DNA from: Leucogyrophana mollusca
Lineage: Eukaryota; Basidiomycota; Agaricomycetes; Boletales
Length of the DNA: 64,000 bases
Assembly: GCA_021014945.1 (NCBI GenBank)
Contig: MU266446.1
Coordinates: 1 to 64,000, forward strand
Direction: 5' to 3'
In this document: positions 33,637-44,413 of the stretch, piece by piece
Position numbering within the stretch: position 1 is the first letter of the stretch
Layout of the letters: the number at the start of each line of letters is the position of its first letter
Position numbers and translations under genes: made by a program
Notes under the pieces: model-generated
Told to the model about the DNA's origin: nothing
The model's database searches: none
The model's input: only the letters and a program-made list of their open reading frames with translations

Positions 33637-35857
33637 TTACCAGTCCCCATCGAACCCGATGAACCCTAGAAAATGATGAGACAGGGGCACGCGGCGACAA
33701 GAATGATCAACCAACCGGTGAGTAAGAAGACCGGGAAATACCGCTTCTTCTCCAGCTGCGCGCACCAATTCCACGCGCTCGTCAGGCGTCCGTCGATACA
33801 GCTCCCAGCGTCAAAGAAATTGTCTGCGCCCGAACCATCAAAGCCGTGCCGGAAGAAATCGCTGAGGATTTCACGTATGCAGTTCTCTGTCGACCCGAAT
33901 TCGTCCTCGATGTATGACCGGAGGGCCGGTTTCTCTGCGAGAGTTGGAATTTGGCCGAGGGCATTGCAGATCGGCAAAAGTATACGGTAAATCTGCGAGT
34001 ATTTGTCTGCAAAGATAGCGTGAGGAAAATGGTTCCGGTGAGTAGAAACCGCTCTTACCGATGAACATCAAGGCATTGGGAACGTTGTGATCACCCATAT
34101 GAATCGCGGACGAGCCTACCCACGAACCCAGGCTTTGCTGTGCTCGATGCAGGATCGCGTGCATCATACGTGACGTTTTCGGTGCTGCTTGTACACGGTT
34201 AAGCCCTTGGCCAGTGTCTCGCAGCCTGTAAGGGACATTTTCTGAGAGCAGGTCCTGCTCGGCCAGGGACCACAGCCGGAACATATCTGTGACCCAATGA
34301 GTAAAGATGCACAGAACGCAAGCGAAGGCGTATCTTACCGTGCAAAATCTCTCGCCACAAGGTAAGACTCTGCAGGACAAAGGCGTATTGCTTCGCATGG
34401 TCGTGACTCAGCCTCGCCCCACCTTTTCCACTCCGAATAGCCAGACTGGACTTGGGATCTTTCGCTTGGGTGGGGTGGAAATATCCCTTCAGGTACGTGA
34501 TTATCCGCTCGCATGGATCACGGTTGGTGCGCAGGAAAGCATGGTTGTCGCCGATACTGTACAGACATTGCCGTACACCCTCCTGGGTGAGGCCACTCCG
34601 CTGATAGCGTGTAGATAATGTTTCGATGGCGCGTTCTTTGCTCTTGATATCCTTCTGTATATCCCTGCGTGAACGTCCGTCTGCATATATCTCCTTGGTG
34701 GCGACCGAAATGAGATCGTCGCGGAGGAGGTCCAGGGCATCGTGTTCCTCCAGCACAGTATACACGGTTTTGATAGGTTTCACGCAAGAAAAACTAAGCA
34801 GATCCTTCACTTCTGGGCTTTGACTGTCCTACGAGACAAGGTCCAAGTTAATTTTGGATGTGTTCGACTAAATGCCTACCTGCAGAAGATATATGAGTTT
34901 CCCGTAAGTCGTGCGCATCTTGTCTGGGTTCATGATTTTGTGCCGGCGGCCGAGCTCAAATATCTGCTGGTAGAACTCCGCGTTGGCCTGGAAATCACGG
35001 TCAGTGAAGAGCTCCTGGCCAACTTTGTAGTCAGCAGAGAGCATCAACCCAGACAGGATAGCACACAGCTCGCGGATCTGGTGTACGATTCGTTTCGCCT
35101 TGGAAAGCCCAAACCCGATGGTATCAATTTTATCTGTATATTCGGAAACTTGGAGGGCGGCTTCGAGGAGGCGGAGGTATTTACGCTCGCCAAGGGTAAG
35201 TCGAAGGGGTATGAATTTTGCGCGCTCGACGAACCATTCGCCGACTTTTGTTCCTACGGCGGGCTGAGCGCCTAATATTTCGGTGGACGGACCTGCAATA
35301 ATGCGGTCGAGGTCTTCATCTGAATCAGCCATGTCTATATCTTCCTCATTCTGGCGGTGTTAGTGACAAAAAGACGCTCGATAGAATCCCCTTACTTTGT
35401 CTCCGGTGTTCTTGCCGTCGGAACCACCACCCGCAGCCCCGTTTTGCGGGATTTTCGCTTTTGGTAACGGTCTCGAAGCATGCGCCTTCCTGGAACCCTT
35501 TCTGTGCTGTGCGGCAAAGCAGACTTCGCAGTAGTTATCGGCGCAGGTATCGCACACCACTTGTGCAGGCTGGTCTGTAAAAAGACGGAAGCCGTTCAGA
35601 TCAGGGCTTGCATCGGCGACCGTATCCATCTGACCTTCGCATTCGACACAGAAACCTTCGGCGGCGGGTTTATTTGCATCTTCTTCGTCCCATCCTTCAC
35701 CCGCAGGGAAATCGAGTTCCTGCTGCTTGAGCCCCGGATGCTCTAACGACTCGTGGTTTTCGCCAAGGATGTTCTGAAGCGAGAACGTGCTGCCTGATTG
35801 ACTTTGGGTGGGCTTTTCGCCGTCATCTATGGCAACAGATACGTCTGATTCGGCCAT
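33637..35857 (-). CDS. UPF0652 / DUF2009 family protein with B-box-like zinc region
   Basis: Starts MAESDVSVAIDDGEKP at 35857. An N-terminal Cys/His cluster (CVECEGQ, then CDTCADNYCEVCFAAQHRKG) resembles a B-box. After an acidic linker comes the family core: FVERAKFIPLRLTLGERKYL, LEAALQVSEYTDKIDTIG, FELGRRHKIMNPDKMR, TVLEEHDALDLLRDD and SIGDNHAFLRTNRDPCERI. The C-terminus has MFRLWSLAEQDLLSENVPYR and MGDHNVPNALMFIDKY. A last small exon, reached from a donor after FLLTG, supplies FIGFDGDW and the stop at 33637. The family is conserved in fungi, plants and animals but I know of no established function. The many conserved blocks and zinc region suggest a protein-interaction role; that is inference. 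Confidence 0.88.
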
Positions 35858-36170
35858 ACGGGCACCGACAGAGGAGTGAGAACGAGAGAAGGAATACTTG
35901 GAGAGGAAAACAAAGGAAAGGTAAGTATAGCAAACTGTCTGAGAACTTGACGTAAATTATAATACTACGGTCAGCGCACCGAGGACACTGACGCGTAATG
36001 CGCGTCTATGACATTACGTAGCACAAAAACAGTTACAGGCTTGCGGTTCAAACCCAGGTAAGCATTAGAAACCAAAGGCACAGATATTACCTAGAGTATA
36101 GTACAAACGAGGGGATATGCTATGGACATTACACACGTCGTGTCGATGAGATAGAAAAAGTCCACATGGC
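35858..36170. other. Short intergenic region
   Basis: 313 nt between two minus-strand genes. No gene or element was recognised. Confidence 0.4.
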
Positions 36171-37715
36171 TCACGATGACCCCACGCGCTGCAGGGCCGG
36201 ACTGTTCCACGCCTGGCTCAAAGCACCCTTCTTCCGCTCTTGCCGTCTCCCAGTCCATTCTTCCTCACCCACCCGATCTGCCCAGTCATCCTTCTCCCAC
36301 GACGAACCGTGATCGGAATTTGACTCTGCAGCGGGAGTGCTCGCGAGTGAGTGTCGTTGTGAATCATGGCGACCCGAACGCGGTGGATCTGGTGAGTTGA
36401 TAGCGGGGGCGTGGGGAAGGTGGAACTCCAGCGGAGGCGGCGGTGATCGTTTGTATTTATGGCGAGACCTCGATGACGAGCTGCTAGCACGTGATAGTGA
36501 GCTGCCAGCGCTCTCGGGTGGATAGTCATGAGCAGCGAGTGACGTCGGTCGGTCTGATATGGTTAACGGCGTCGCTACGCCACTGAATACTGACTTGCTC
36601 TCCTCGGAACCGACAACAGTCTTGATGTCGTCGCCGGATTGCGTCCGAGAACATGACGGCTGTGGTGGGTTTTCGAGATCGTGCCGCACAACGGGCGAGT
36701 CATCGTCATCGTCTCCGGACCGGAACAGTGGCTCGCGGTCTTGTGCGTCAGAGTCACGGGGTGAGCTGGAAGGCAGAATATCGGAACCCGAAGACGCTTT
36801 CACAATGGAGTCTATGAGCCAGAACTGGAGAACGTTCATAATGATGGGAAAGAGACCCATGACACTGCGGAAATTTTGAGCAGATACGAGAAAAACGCGC
36901 TGAGAGACTTACAAGATGACTTGGACGGTTTCTCCTTTCCCGATACTTGTCCAACTCAACAACCAGTCACCAACTTTGGATATCCCTGGCCACGCTGCGA
37001 ATAGTGCGACGACCAATAGCTTCATGGTGGTAAGTGCCAGGACATATACGGCTGCCTGGCGAGCCCAAAATCTCATAGAGGGAGGAGTACCATATTGTCC
37101 TGATTCGAAGCCTTTGAGGCGGAGCTTCTTTGTCAAAAGGAATGAGACAGCGTGTAGAACGAGATATATCAGTGCGACTCCTGCTCATCCGGGTTAATGG
37201 CACATCTAGTGAGGTAGCGTTAGACTCACCAAGGGTGGTATCGATTAGAACATTTAGAAAATAGTATGTGCATGCATTCCCAGAGGAATGGTGTGAACCG
37301 AGGTCTGAGATGAGTACGTTCATGCCATGAACAAACATCTGTCCAACGATCTGTTTCGAGACATCGAACAACCTGGATAGCGACATAGAACGCCCCGTGC
37401 GAACGTCGTCAACAAAAGCCCCAAGAATGTGTGCAAAGGGCTGACCATATTCGCCAAGGTCGTTTATGAGGCTCTCGATGTCTCTTGTAAACGAGCGACA
37501 GGATGACAAGGACGCCCATCAGCGCTTGAACAATCTATCACATATCTGTACATCAGTGACTTTATCGCTGTGCCACATCGAAGCACTCCACTCACCAAGG
37601 CTGTTGGTCCCAGAAGCCGACATGAACGTCGATCGAGAGGGAAATCGTCAAAGCCATCGTCAGTAAGTGTCTGCCTACTCGGCAGCGCTATGATGATGCG
37701 AACAAGATGCAGCAT
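36171..37715 (-). CDS. STIMATE/TMEM110-like multi-pass membrane protein
   Basis: Hand-spliced exons from the ATG at 37715 give CRLLGPTALIVQALMGVLVI, LSLVYKRHREPHKRPWRIW, LFDVSKQIVGQMFVHGMNVL, TYYFLNVLIDTTLGVALIY and FESGQYGTPPSMRFWARQAA. GLFPIIMNVLQFWLIDSIVK follows. The order CxLLGP...VYKR-RE..KRPW..W..DVSKQ is diagnostic of the STIMATE family (TMEM110; called vacuolar membrane protein in fungi). About five hydrophobic helices are visible, followed by a hydrophilic Ser/Asp-rich C-terminal tail of about 200 residues. Human STIMATE sits at ER-plasma membrane contacts and promotes STIM1 calcium signalling. Fungi lack STIM, so the fungal role is unknown. The acceptor before IVQALMG is somewhat weak. 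Confidence 0.87.
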
Positions 37716-38014
37716 TTCTGAGACTTGTCGACCCAGTCAGAAATGCCGCAGGTCTGGTCGCGGTTGTGGTGAGCAGGAAATTTCGCAGCTTTCCCTCCTC
37801 ACTCCAACTAAAACAGCCGTTCCGTTGTCCAACCGTGCTTCTAAATCGAGACCAGCCGCTGACTAAGCTTCACGCACTGCTTCTCCTGCAACGTTCCTAA
37901 GCATCACTTGCGCAGCGAAACATAAGACTACGACCACGACTTCGACACGAAAAGTACCATTGAAACGGTACAAAAATCGGATATATACATAATTGAGGCA
38001 GGGGCTTTTAATCA

Positions 38015-41004
38015 ATGGCTTTCTTCAGCAGATCAGGCAACCAGACCCCGCAACCCCCCGCTCCATACTCTCGATTACCACAGGATGGCGGCGTGCCTAA
38101 TGGTCTCAGACCGTCCGGACGACCACAACCGCCGCCGCACTATAACGACCCCTCACAATCCTTGTTCGAAAGCAAGCGGGCTTACGATCGCAAACCACCC
38201 CCACCGCGCTCAGGAATGAGGTACGTTGCGCTGAAACCGCGTGTTTATAGACCCTCACTGCGCATCTAGCTATGCAGTCATGGGGACACCTAATGAGAGT
38301 TTGGCTGTGAGGAACTGTCTAATCGTGCATCCGTCCGACTTCCCGTCAGGAGTGCACACCATCGTCAAAGGGCGGTATCCAATGACTACATTGTACGTGC
38401 ATGTTAATTGTGCTAGGTATCGCCCTGATGTTCGCGCAGCCACGATACTTCTGGTCAGATTCCACCTGGAACAGTCGGAATATCGGCGTCGCAGCGCGAG
38501 TGGGTCGAAGTTGGCCTCGCGGGCTCCCAGGTCACTGTGGAGATCCTCCCTTCGCCGCCTCACGCTCTGGCACCCTCCTACGTGCAGTCTATAGATCTCA
38601 CCGTCGGATTCATGAAGGCCAGGTACGAGAACAAGGTGCCCTACTCTTCGGACGAGATGATCGTGAACTTCCACAATGCCTTTAATGGTGTCGTATTTGC
38701 CCCCGGCGAGATCCTCACCTTCGACTTCAAGGGTGATAAACTCAAAGTCTTTGTCACCTCCATGAGCCTGCTCGAGCTTGCAGACGAGCAGCGCGGTGGC
38801 GCATACCTGGGAGGGGGCTCGACATCGGAAATGGGAATTTTGATGGACAAGACTGACATTACGATCATCAAGGCTGGGGACAGTGCTATAAAGATCAAGT
38901 CCAGTGCCAAGAAGTAAGTAAAGGAACCGATTTCTCATGTAACAAATGATCACGAGAAATTTCAGAGCAGCATCGAATGCGATCATCGCACCGAACTTCA
39001 AGTTCGAGGAGATGGGTATTGGAGGTCTCGATGACGAGTTTGGCTCTATCTTCCGTCGCGCCTTCGCCTCTCGTGTATTCCCTCCACAACTCGTAGAGAA
39101 GCTTGGGATACAACACGTCAAAGGTTCCTAGTGTTTATTCGCCATCTCAGCCACTAAGTTAACACTTTGTTATGTCAGGTATCCTGCTGCACGGCCCTCC
39201 CGGGACGGGCAAAACCCTGATCGCGCGACAAATTGGTAAGATGCTGAACGCTCGCGAGCCAAAAATCGTCAACGGCCCTGAAATTCTCAACAAATACGTC
39301 GGTGCCTCCGAGGAAAACATCCGAAAGCTCTTTGCTGACGCTGAGAAAGAGGTCCGTCGGCGTTCCAGCAACTCCTATGCCCTCCGCTGACTGTAGTTCG
39401 TTTTGGCCAGTACAAAGAAAAGGGCGACGAGAGTGGTCTTCACATTATTATCTTTGATGAGCTGGACGCCATCTTCAAACAACGTGGATCTACAAACAGC
39501 GGCACCGGCGTGGGCGACAGTGTCGTCAACCAGCTGCTATCCAAGGTAAGATATGTCACCTATCTCAGAGACCATCATGATGTTAATCCACTCTGACAAT
39601 AGATGGATGGTGTCGACCAACTAAATAACATCCTTGTCATTGGTATGACGAACAGGATTGACATGATCGACGAGGCACTCTTGCGTCCTGGGCGTCTTGA
39701 GGTGCACATGGAGATCTCACTTCCCGATGAGAAGGGCCGATACCAGATCCTGCGTATTCACACAGCCAAGATGCGGAACAACGGTGTCATGGACCCGGAT
39801 GTGGACCTGCTGACACTTGCAGCGCAGATGAAAAACTACTCTGGAGCCGAGATCGAAGGTTTTGTCAAGAGTGCGACGAGTTTCGCGTTCAACCGACACG
39901 TCAAGGTCTGTGGGGATGTCCTCTTACCGTGAGGGAGGCGAAAATCTGATGCTCTGTGTGTTCCCAGGTCGGAACTATGGCCGGAATATCAGACGACGTG
40001 GAAAACCTACGGGTCAACCAATCTGATTTCCAGAAAGCTCTCGAGGAAATCCAGCCTGCTTTCGGTACATCCGAGGAAGAGCTAACGGAGGTCATACAAA
40101 ACGGCGTCATACACTACGACCCTATCGTTGATGTAAGCATTCTCACCGTCAAGTCCGACTTTGTTCACTGACGTACCCTGCAGGATATCCTTCAAGCTGG
40201 AAAGCTTTTCGTGAATCAGGTCGCGAACTCCACTCGAACACCGCTTGTCAGCATACTTTTGCATGGGCCACCCGGATCGGGCAAAACGGTGCTTGCCGCT
40301 TCGATGGCATGGGCGTCAGAGTTCCCTTTCATCAAGCTTATATCCCCAGATCGGATGGTCGGTTACTCGGAAACTCAAAAGATAGCTGCTATTAGCAAGA
40401 CATTCGCGGATAGCTACAAGAGTCCTCTCAGCGTCATAGTGGTAGACAACTTGGAGCGTCTGCTAGGTGTGTTTCGATTGGGTACGTGTAGCGTATGACA
40501 CTCACCAGTATATGGCGCAACAGACTGGACATCTATTGGACCGAGGTTTTCTAACGCTGTCCTACAGTCATTACTGGTTCTTATTGCGCGAAGGCCGCCG
40601 AAAGTGAGCTACTATCCACATTGGTGTACTTTGTACTCATAAGCCATTTATAGGGACGTCGCCTTCTCGTAATCGCCACCACGTCTCTACGACCGCTTCT
40701 AACGGAACTCGGTCTCTCGGATGTGTTCGACTCTGAGCTACGGGTACCGCCGATCTCCAACCTCAGGTCACTCAGCGTGGTACTGCGTGATGTGCAGTTG
40801 TTTGATACTCCAGAGGAGTTCAATGCGACGATGCAATTGCTTGCAGATGCCGGCTTTGCGACGAGTCCCAGCCACGAGGAAGATGCGCCGTTGAAGATGC
40901 AGGTAGGGATCAAGAAGTTGTTGAGCATGATCGAGATGGCGCGGCAGGAGCCTGGTCATGCTGGGGAGAGATTAATGAGCTCACTGGTAGGGCTCAACGG
41001 TTAG
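38015..41004 (+). CDS. SEC18: NSF/Sec18 vesicle-fusion AAA ATPase
   Basis: Starts [18 protein letters not shown] at 38015 with a Pro-rich leader. The N domain follows ([63 protein letters not shown]). D1 has [20 protein letters not shown], Walker [16 protein letters not shown], Walker [13 protein letters not shown], and sensor/Arg-finger region [21 protein letters not shown]2 has [14 protein letters not shown] and the altered Walker [14 protein letters not shown], as usual for NSF D2. About eight introns reconstruct an intact chain ending at 41004. Sec18/NSF with alpha-SNAP takes apart SNARE complexes after membrane fusion throughout the secretory pathway. Essential in other fungi. Divergent from the STIMATE-like gene. 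Confidence 0.96.
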
Positions 41005-41244
41005 GCCTTGTACTGACGTTGTAGCACCCTTCTTCCACTGTACTATACACTCTGGACATTACTAGAATACCGATGGAACAGGACGAAGGTGTCTCTGGAA
41101 GGAAGGATGTTCGCACGCCTACGCCTGATATGGAATGTGCTCTATGAGGAGGGGTTGGAGGTCAAAACATGCACTCGGGAGTTCTTTGAACATCCTTTTC
41201 CCTTTGCAATCGTTTACTCCCTTGGAGCTTCACTCAGGACCACA

Positions 41245-42211
41245 ATGTCGTCCGTGGAAATCATCGAGGATCCACCTCATCTCCCACCGCTCCCTCGCTC
41301 AGCGTCAAACCCCAAACCAAAGGGGATCTTGAAGAATGCGGCGCCGCAATCTAATGCCCAACATCAACAGTGAGTGTGGCGATAGACTTTATCCGAGGCT
41401 AATGCTTGGTAACTGAATGGCGTGGTCCGGGCTCGTAGCAGTCTGCAGTGGGACGAAGAGAATCTCGCGTTGACCGAGATTCAGAAGGACAGTCTTATGA
41501 AGATTACCGAACCTAAGACGCCTTATGTGCGGTACAACGCCGAGACAGATCAGGTCGAAGGAGGTGCGCGTCATCGCCAGACATAGGCTGAGAATCGGTG
41601 CTCAAGTAGTGCTTTCAGACATACCGTCACTAGACCTAGGGGGAAGAATGAGCTCGCCCTCCCGTTACGTAGGCTCACCCACCCGATCGGTATCGCCCAC
41701 GGGAGCGGACACGTCAGGCCCTTCGTCACGCCGGACATCCTTGTCGAGCACGGGTAAACCGTCATCCGGGAGATCAGGCAGTGCAACCTCTAGCCGGAGC
41801 ACGAGCTTTAACCTGCCGAACGAGGCAAGGGGTGAGATAAGAGCCGTGAAGGGCGACCCGGGCGAGGAAGTGGAGCTGGAAGAAGAGATGGACGAAGAAG
41901 GTAGGCTGCGCGTGCCGCATTTTCCCTTTCTGTATGGGATATTTACCGGATCTCGTTAGCTGCTGCTAAACATGCTGCCTTTGTGCGAGCTCGTGGTAGG
42001 CATTATTCAAACGAAGCGGAGGCAATGAAGGTGGGACTTCTCTTTGGTTTACACATTTGGAGAGTGACTGACCATGGTCCAGATGGCCACGGCTCTGCTT
42101 GATCTTGAGGACGATGCGGACGATGCTAATGGGGATGTTGATGGTCAGGCTTCCCCTGACGCATCTGTGGAGGAGCCCGTCGTCATCAACGGTGCCATAC
42201 ATGGTGCGTAA
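41245..42211 (+). CDS. GLC8: Protein phosphatase inhibitor 2 family (Glc8-like PP1 regulator)
   Basis: Starts [18 protein letters not shown] at 41245. The family motifs are KPKGILKN (PP1-binding KGILK), [20 protein letters not shown] and [11 protein letters not shown]. The EPKTPY segment carries the Thr phosphorylated in inhibitor-2/Glc8. A Ser-rich disordered middle, an acidic run ([12 protein letters not shown]) and a helix containing [17 protein letters not shown] complete the protein. The last helix matches the HYNE-like PP1-binding helix, here HYSNEAEA. Introns lie after QHQQ, after VEGD and before AAAKHAAF. The protein binds and modulates type-1 phosphatase in cytosol and nucleus. Follows SEC18 closely on the same strand. 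Confidence 0.92.
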
Positions 42212-42961
42212 GGTTCAAATGCGACGAAGCGCACCTCGTTACCAGTGGATTTCTGGATGTGATAGGTTGGAGTAATGCTGGCGAACGTTGACCATCACAT
42301 GTATTGTATTTTTGGCAGGAATTCCTCGATCTTTAAGCTGTACCATGATTCTTTCATCAATGCGATGTGTGCACCATTGATTTTCCGATAGTATTTTCCG
42401 TTTCGGTGCAAGAATCACGACTCGCTGGGATTCAGATCACAGCTTTTAGGTGTTTGCCGCCCAGTGCTGTGGCATCATCTGACGACTTCATAAGATTTAA
42501 CTCGACAATATAGCATCGGGACGCCCGAGATCTCTACATGCGACAATCATATCGCGGTGAACCTCTGCTTTGAAGCTCAGAAAAGCAAGATTCGATACTA
42601 TAAGTAAACCCGAGACTACAATTCCAAGGATGTTACATAGCGAGAATAATTTACATAAATTACTCAAAAGGAAACCAAGCCGACGCACACATCAAGGATA
42701 TACAATAGATGGGCACAGAACTAGGCTACATCAAAGGCAGGGGGCGAGAGGGAGCATTACAAAGGCAGTCGGGAGCTGACAGGGAGAAAAACCAAGAAAG
42801 GTAAAGCGTTTGCCGCGGAGATCGTCTAGAGGGCCAAGGTACCTTAGTCTCCCGTAGGCAGACCAAAGTTTCGAATGAAGATAGTCGTTAAAGGTACCTT
42901 GAGGGACAAAGATTGATAAGGACTGATATGGAGGAATTGGGGGCCGTCATGAGAGCTGGCG
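42212..42961. other. Convergent 3' flanks of GLC8 and the membrane-protein gene
   Basis: 750 nt between convergent stops, AT-richer than its surroundings. No supportable gene. Likely two 3' UTRs and spacer. Confidence 0.45.
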
Positions 42962-44224
42962 TCACATGTGATATTGCATGAAGCCTTCATATGCCGCCTG
43001 GGTGTCCGAACACAACGTCTCGAGCAGCTTCGTTTCCTCGGCGTTGAATTGACAAAGACCAAAGTCCGATGACTCGAAACGGAGCTTCTCTTTAGTCCCG
43101 ATCCTCTGCGAGACCATTTCTCTCCACTTCCTCCACACTCTCGTGTCGTTCGGGATAATCTCTTTGAGGACCGCAGCAGGATCGGCGGGGCTGAGCGCGA
43201 GGGCGACGAAGACTGCCATCGAGGTCCGTGTGCCGAGCACGTACTTGTTCTTGAGCGGATTCCTTAGGACGTTTTTCATAAGGATATTCATCTGCATCTC
43301 CTCCTTGTCCACGGACGCGAGATAGGCGTTGTACATCCAGGAGATCGCGAGCGAGCTCACGAACATCGTCTGCCCGAAAAGGGTGCCTTGGGGAATGAGG
43401 AGAAGCTGCGCAACAAATTGGGCGGTCAGGAGAGTCATGCATGAACGGATATTCCCGTAGTCCGGCTCGCTCTCGAATCGCAGGGAGTATTGTCCCCTGG
43501 TGACCGCGTTCACTGCCGCCTCCTCTCCCCTCACCACAATGACACCCTTGTCGGTCACCATCACACCATCTCCAACAGGCGATCCCTCTGCAGGCCTCGG
43601 GTGAGTAAAGGTGAATTTTCCTGACCCAATTGTGTAGCATGCTAGTCCATTGGTTATGATGCCGAAGAGAATCATCGCAAATGAGTACCAGTCCCCGAAG
43701 TACGCACATGCAACGCAGGCGGCTGCACTGGACAAGATGGGGATAGAAGCGAGCAGCCCGGAGTAGTTGCGCACACGCTTGGGGTTCATTTCAAAGGCCG
43801 GGATGTGTGTCAAGTCGGCGATGGTCACTTCGACCGGGGTCGTGAGTCTTCCTGAAATCTGTAGACCCGGTATTTCTGTGCATGCCTTTGCGAAGAGCGC
43901 GCCGATGTGACCGGTTTGCGGAATACTGGTACCGGATGCAATGCACTTGTATGCTGGCCCTTTAAGTCCATCGATTCCGAAGAGGGTACCGGGATCGGTG
44001 GCGACCCCAGGGAAGAGCCCATCCCAGAACCGAGAAGTTGCGAGTCGACCGTATCTCTGTGCGATCTGGTATGCGCCGGGGGAATTGTACCATCCAAGCC
44101 ACCTTCTGCCCTCATACACATGCAGTGTCGCCATCGCTGAGACGGCCTCTTCGCCTCCAAACAAACCAGCTAACCCAGAAGCGTCGAGGTTAAAGTGGGA
44201 GTCTGAAAATGGAGTTTGGACCAT
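42962..44224 (-). CDS. Intronless multi-pass membrane protein of unknown function
   Basis: 420 residues from the ATG at 44224 in one uninterrupted coding exon, unusual for this intron-rich window. The N-terminal half is soluble-looking (GRRWLGWYNSPGAYQIAQRY, LFGIDGLKGPAYKC). Hydrophobic helices follow: YSGLLASIPILSSAAACVAC, YSFAMILFGIITNGLACY and a longer pair around CMTLLTAQFVAQLLLIPQG and MFVSSLAISWMYNAYL. The C-terminus is charged and hydrophilic. I do not recognise a characterised family. It resembles a class of predicted membrane proteins I associate with mushroom genomes, but this is memory, not a search. A likely 5'-UTR intron (donor near 44292, acceptor near 44236) and a TATA box at 44406 support a real transcript. 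Confidence 0.78.
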   Translation of the reverse strand: MVQTPFSDSHFNLDASGLAGLFGGEEAVSAMATLHVYEGRRWLGWYNSPGAYQIAQRYGRLATSRFWDGLFPGVATDPGTLFGIDGLKGPAYKCIASGTSIPQTGHIGALFAKACTEIPGLQISGRLTTPVEVTIADLTHIPAFEMNPKRVRNYSGLLASIPILSSAAACVACAYFGDWYSFAMILFGIITNGLACYTIGSGKFTFTHPRPAEGSPVGDGVMVTDKGVIVVRGEEAAVNAVTRGQYSLRFESEPDYGNIRSCMTLLTAQFVAQLLLIPQGTLFGQTMFVSSLAISWMYNAYLASVDKEEMQMNILMKNVLRNPLKNKYVLGTRTSMAVFVALALSPADPAAVLKEIIPNDTRVWRKWREMVSQRIGTKEKLRFESSDFGLCQFNAEETKLLETLCSDTQAAYEGFMQYHM

Positions 44225-44405
44225 ATTGTAAAAAAACTGAATGGCGAAAGTTTAGTAACACAGACACTTCAAGTTCGATACGCAGCAACTGACCTGAAAA
44301 ATTGGGAAGTATCAAGAGACTCGAAACTGAGTGGTGTGTTCGGTGGGGTGGATGAAGGTGGGAATCGGGGACTGAGATAATGTCCAAAACGATTGGACAC
44401 CACAC

Positions 44406-44413
44406 TTTATATA
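44406..44413 (-). promoter_or_regulatory. TATA box of the intronless membrane-protein gene
   Basis: Minus strand TATATAAA, about 185 nt before the ATG. The distance is explained if a 5'-UTR intron of about 55 nt (between about 44292 and 44236) is removed. The element is identical in sequence to that of sedolisin D. Confidence 0.5.

Noticed and set aside
36030..36065. GGTTCAAACCC-like sequence resembling a tRNA T-loop.
   Set aside because: The flanking bases do not form the T stem, and no anticodon or acceptor arms are found around it.
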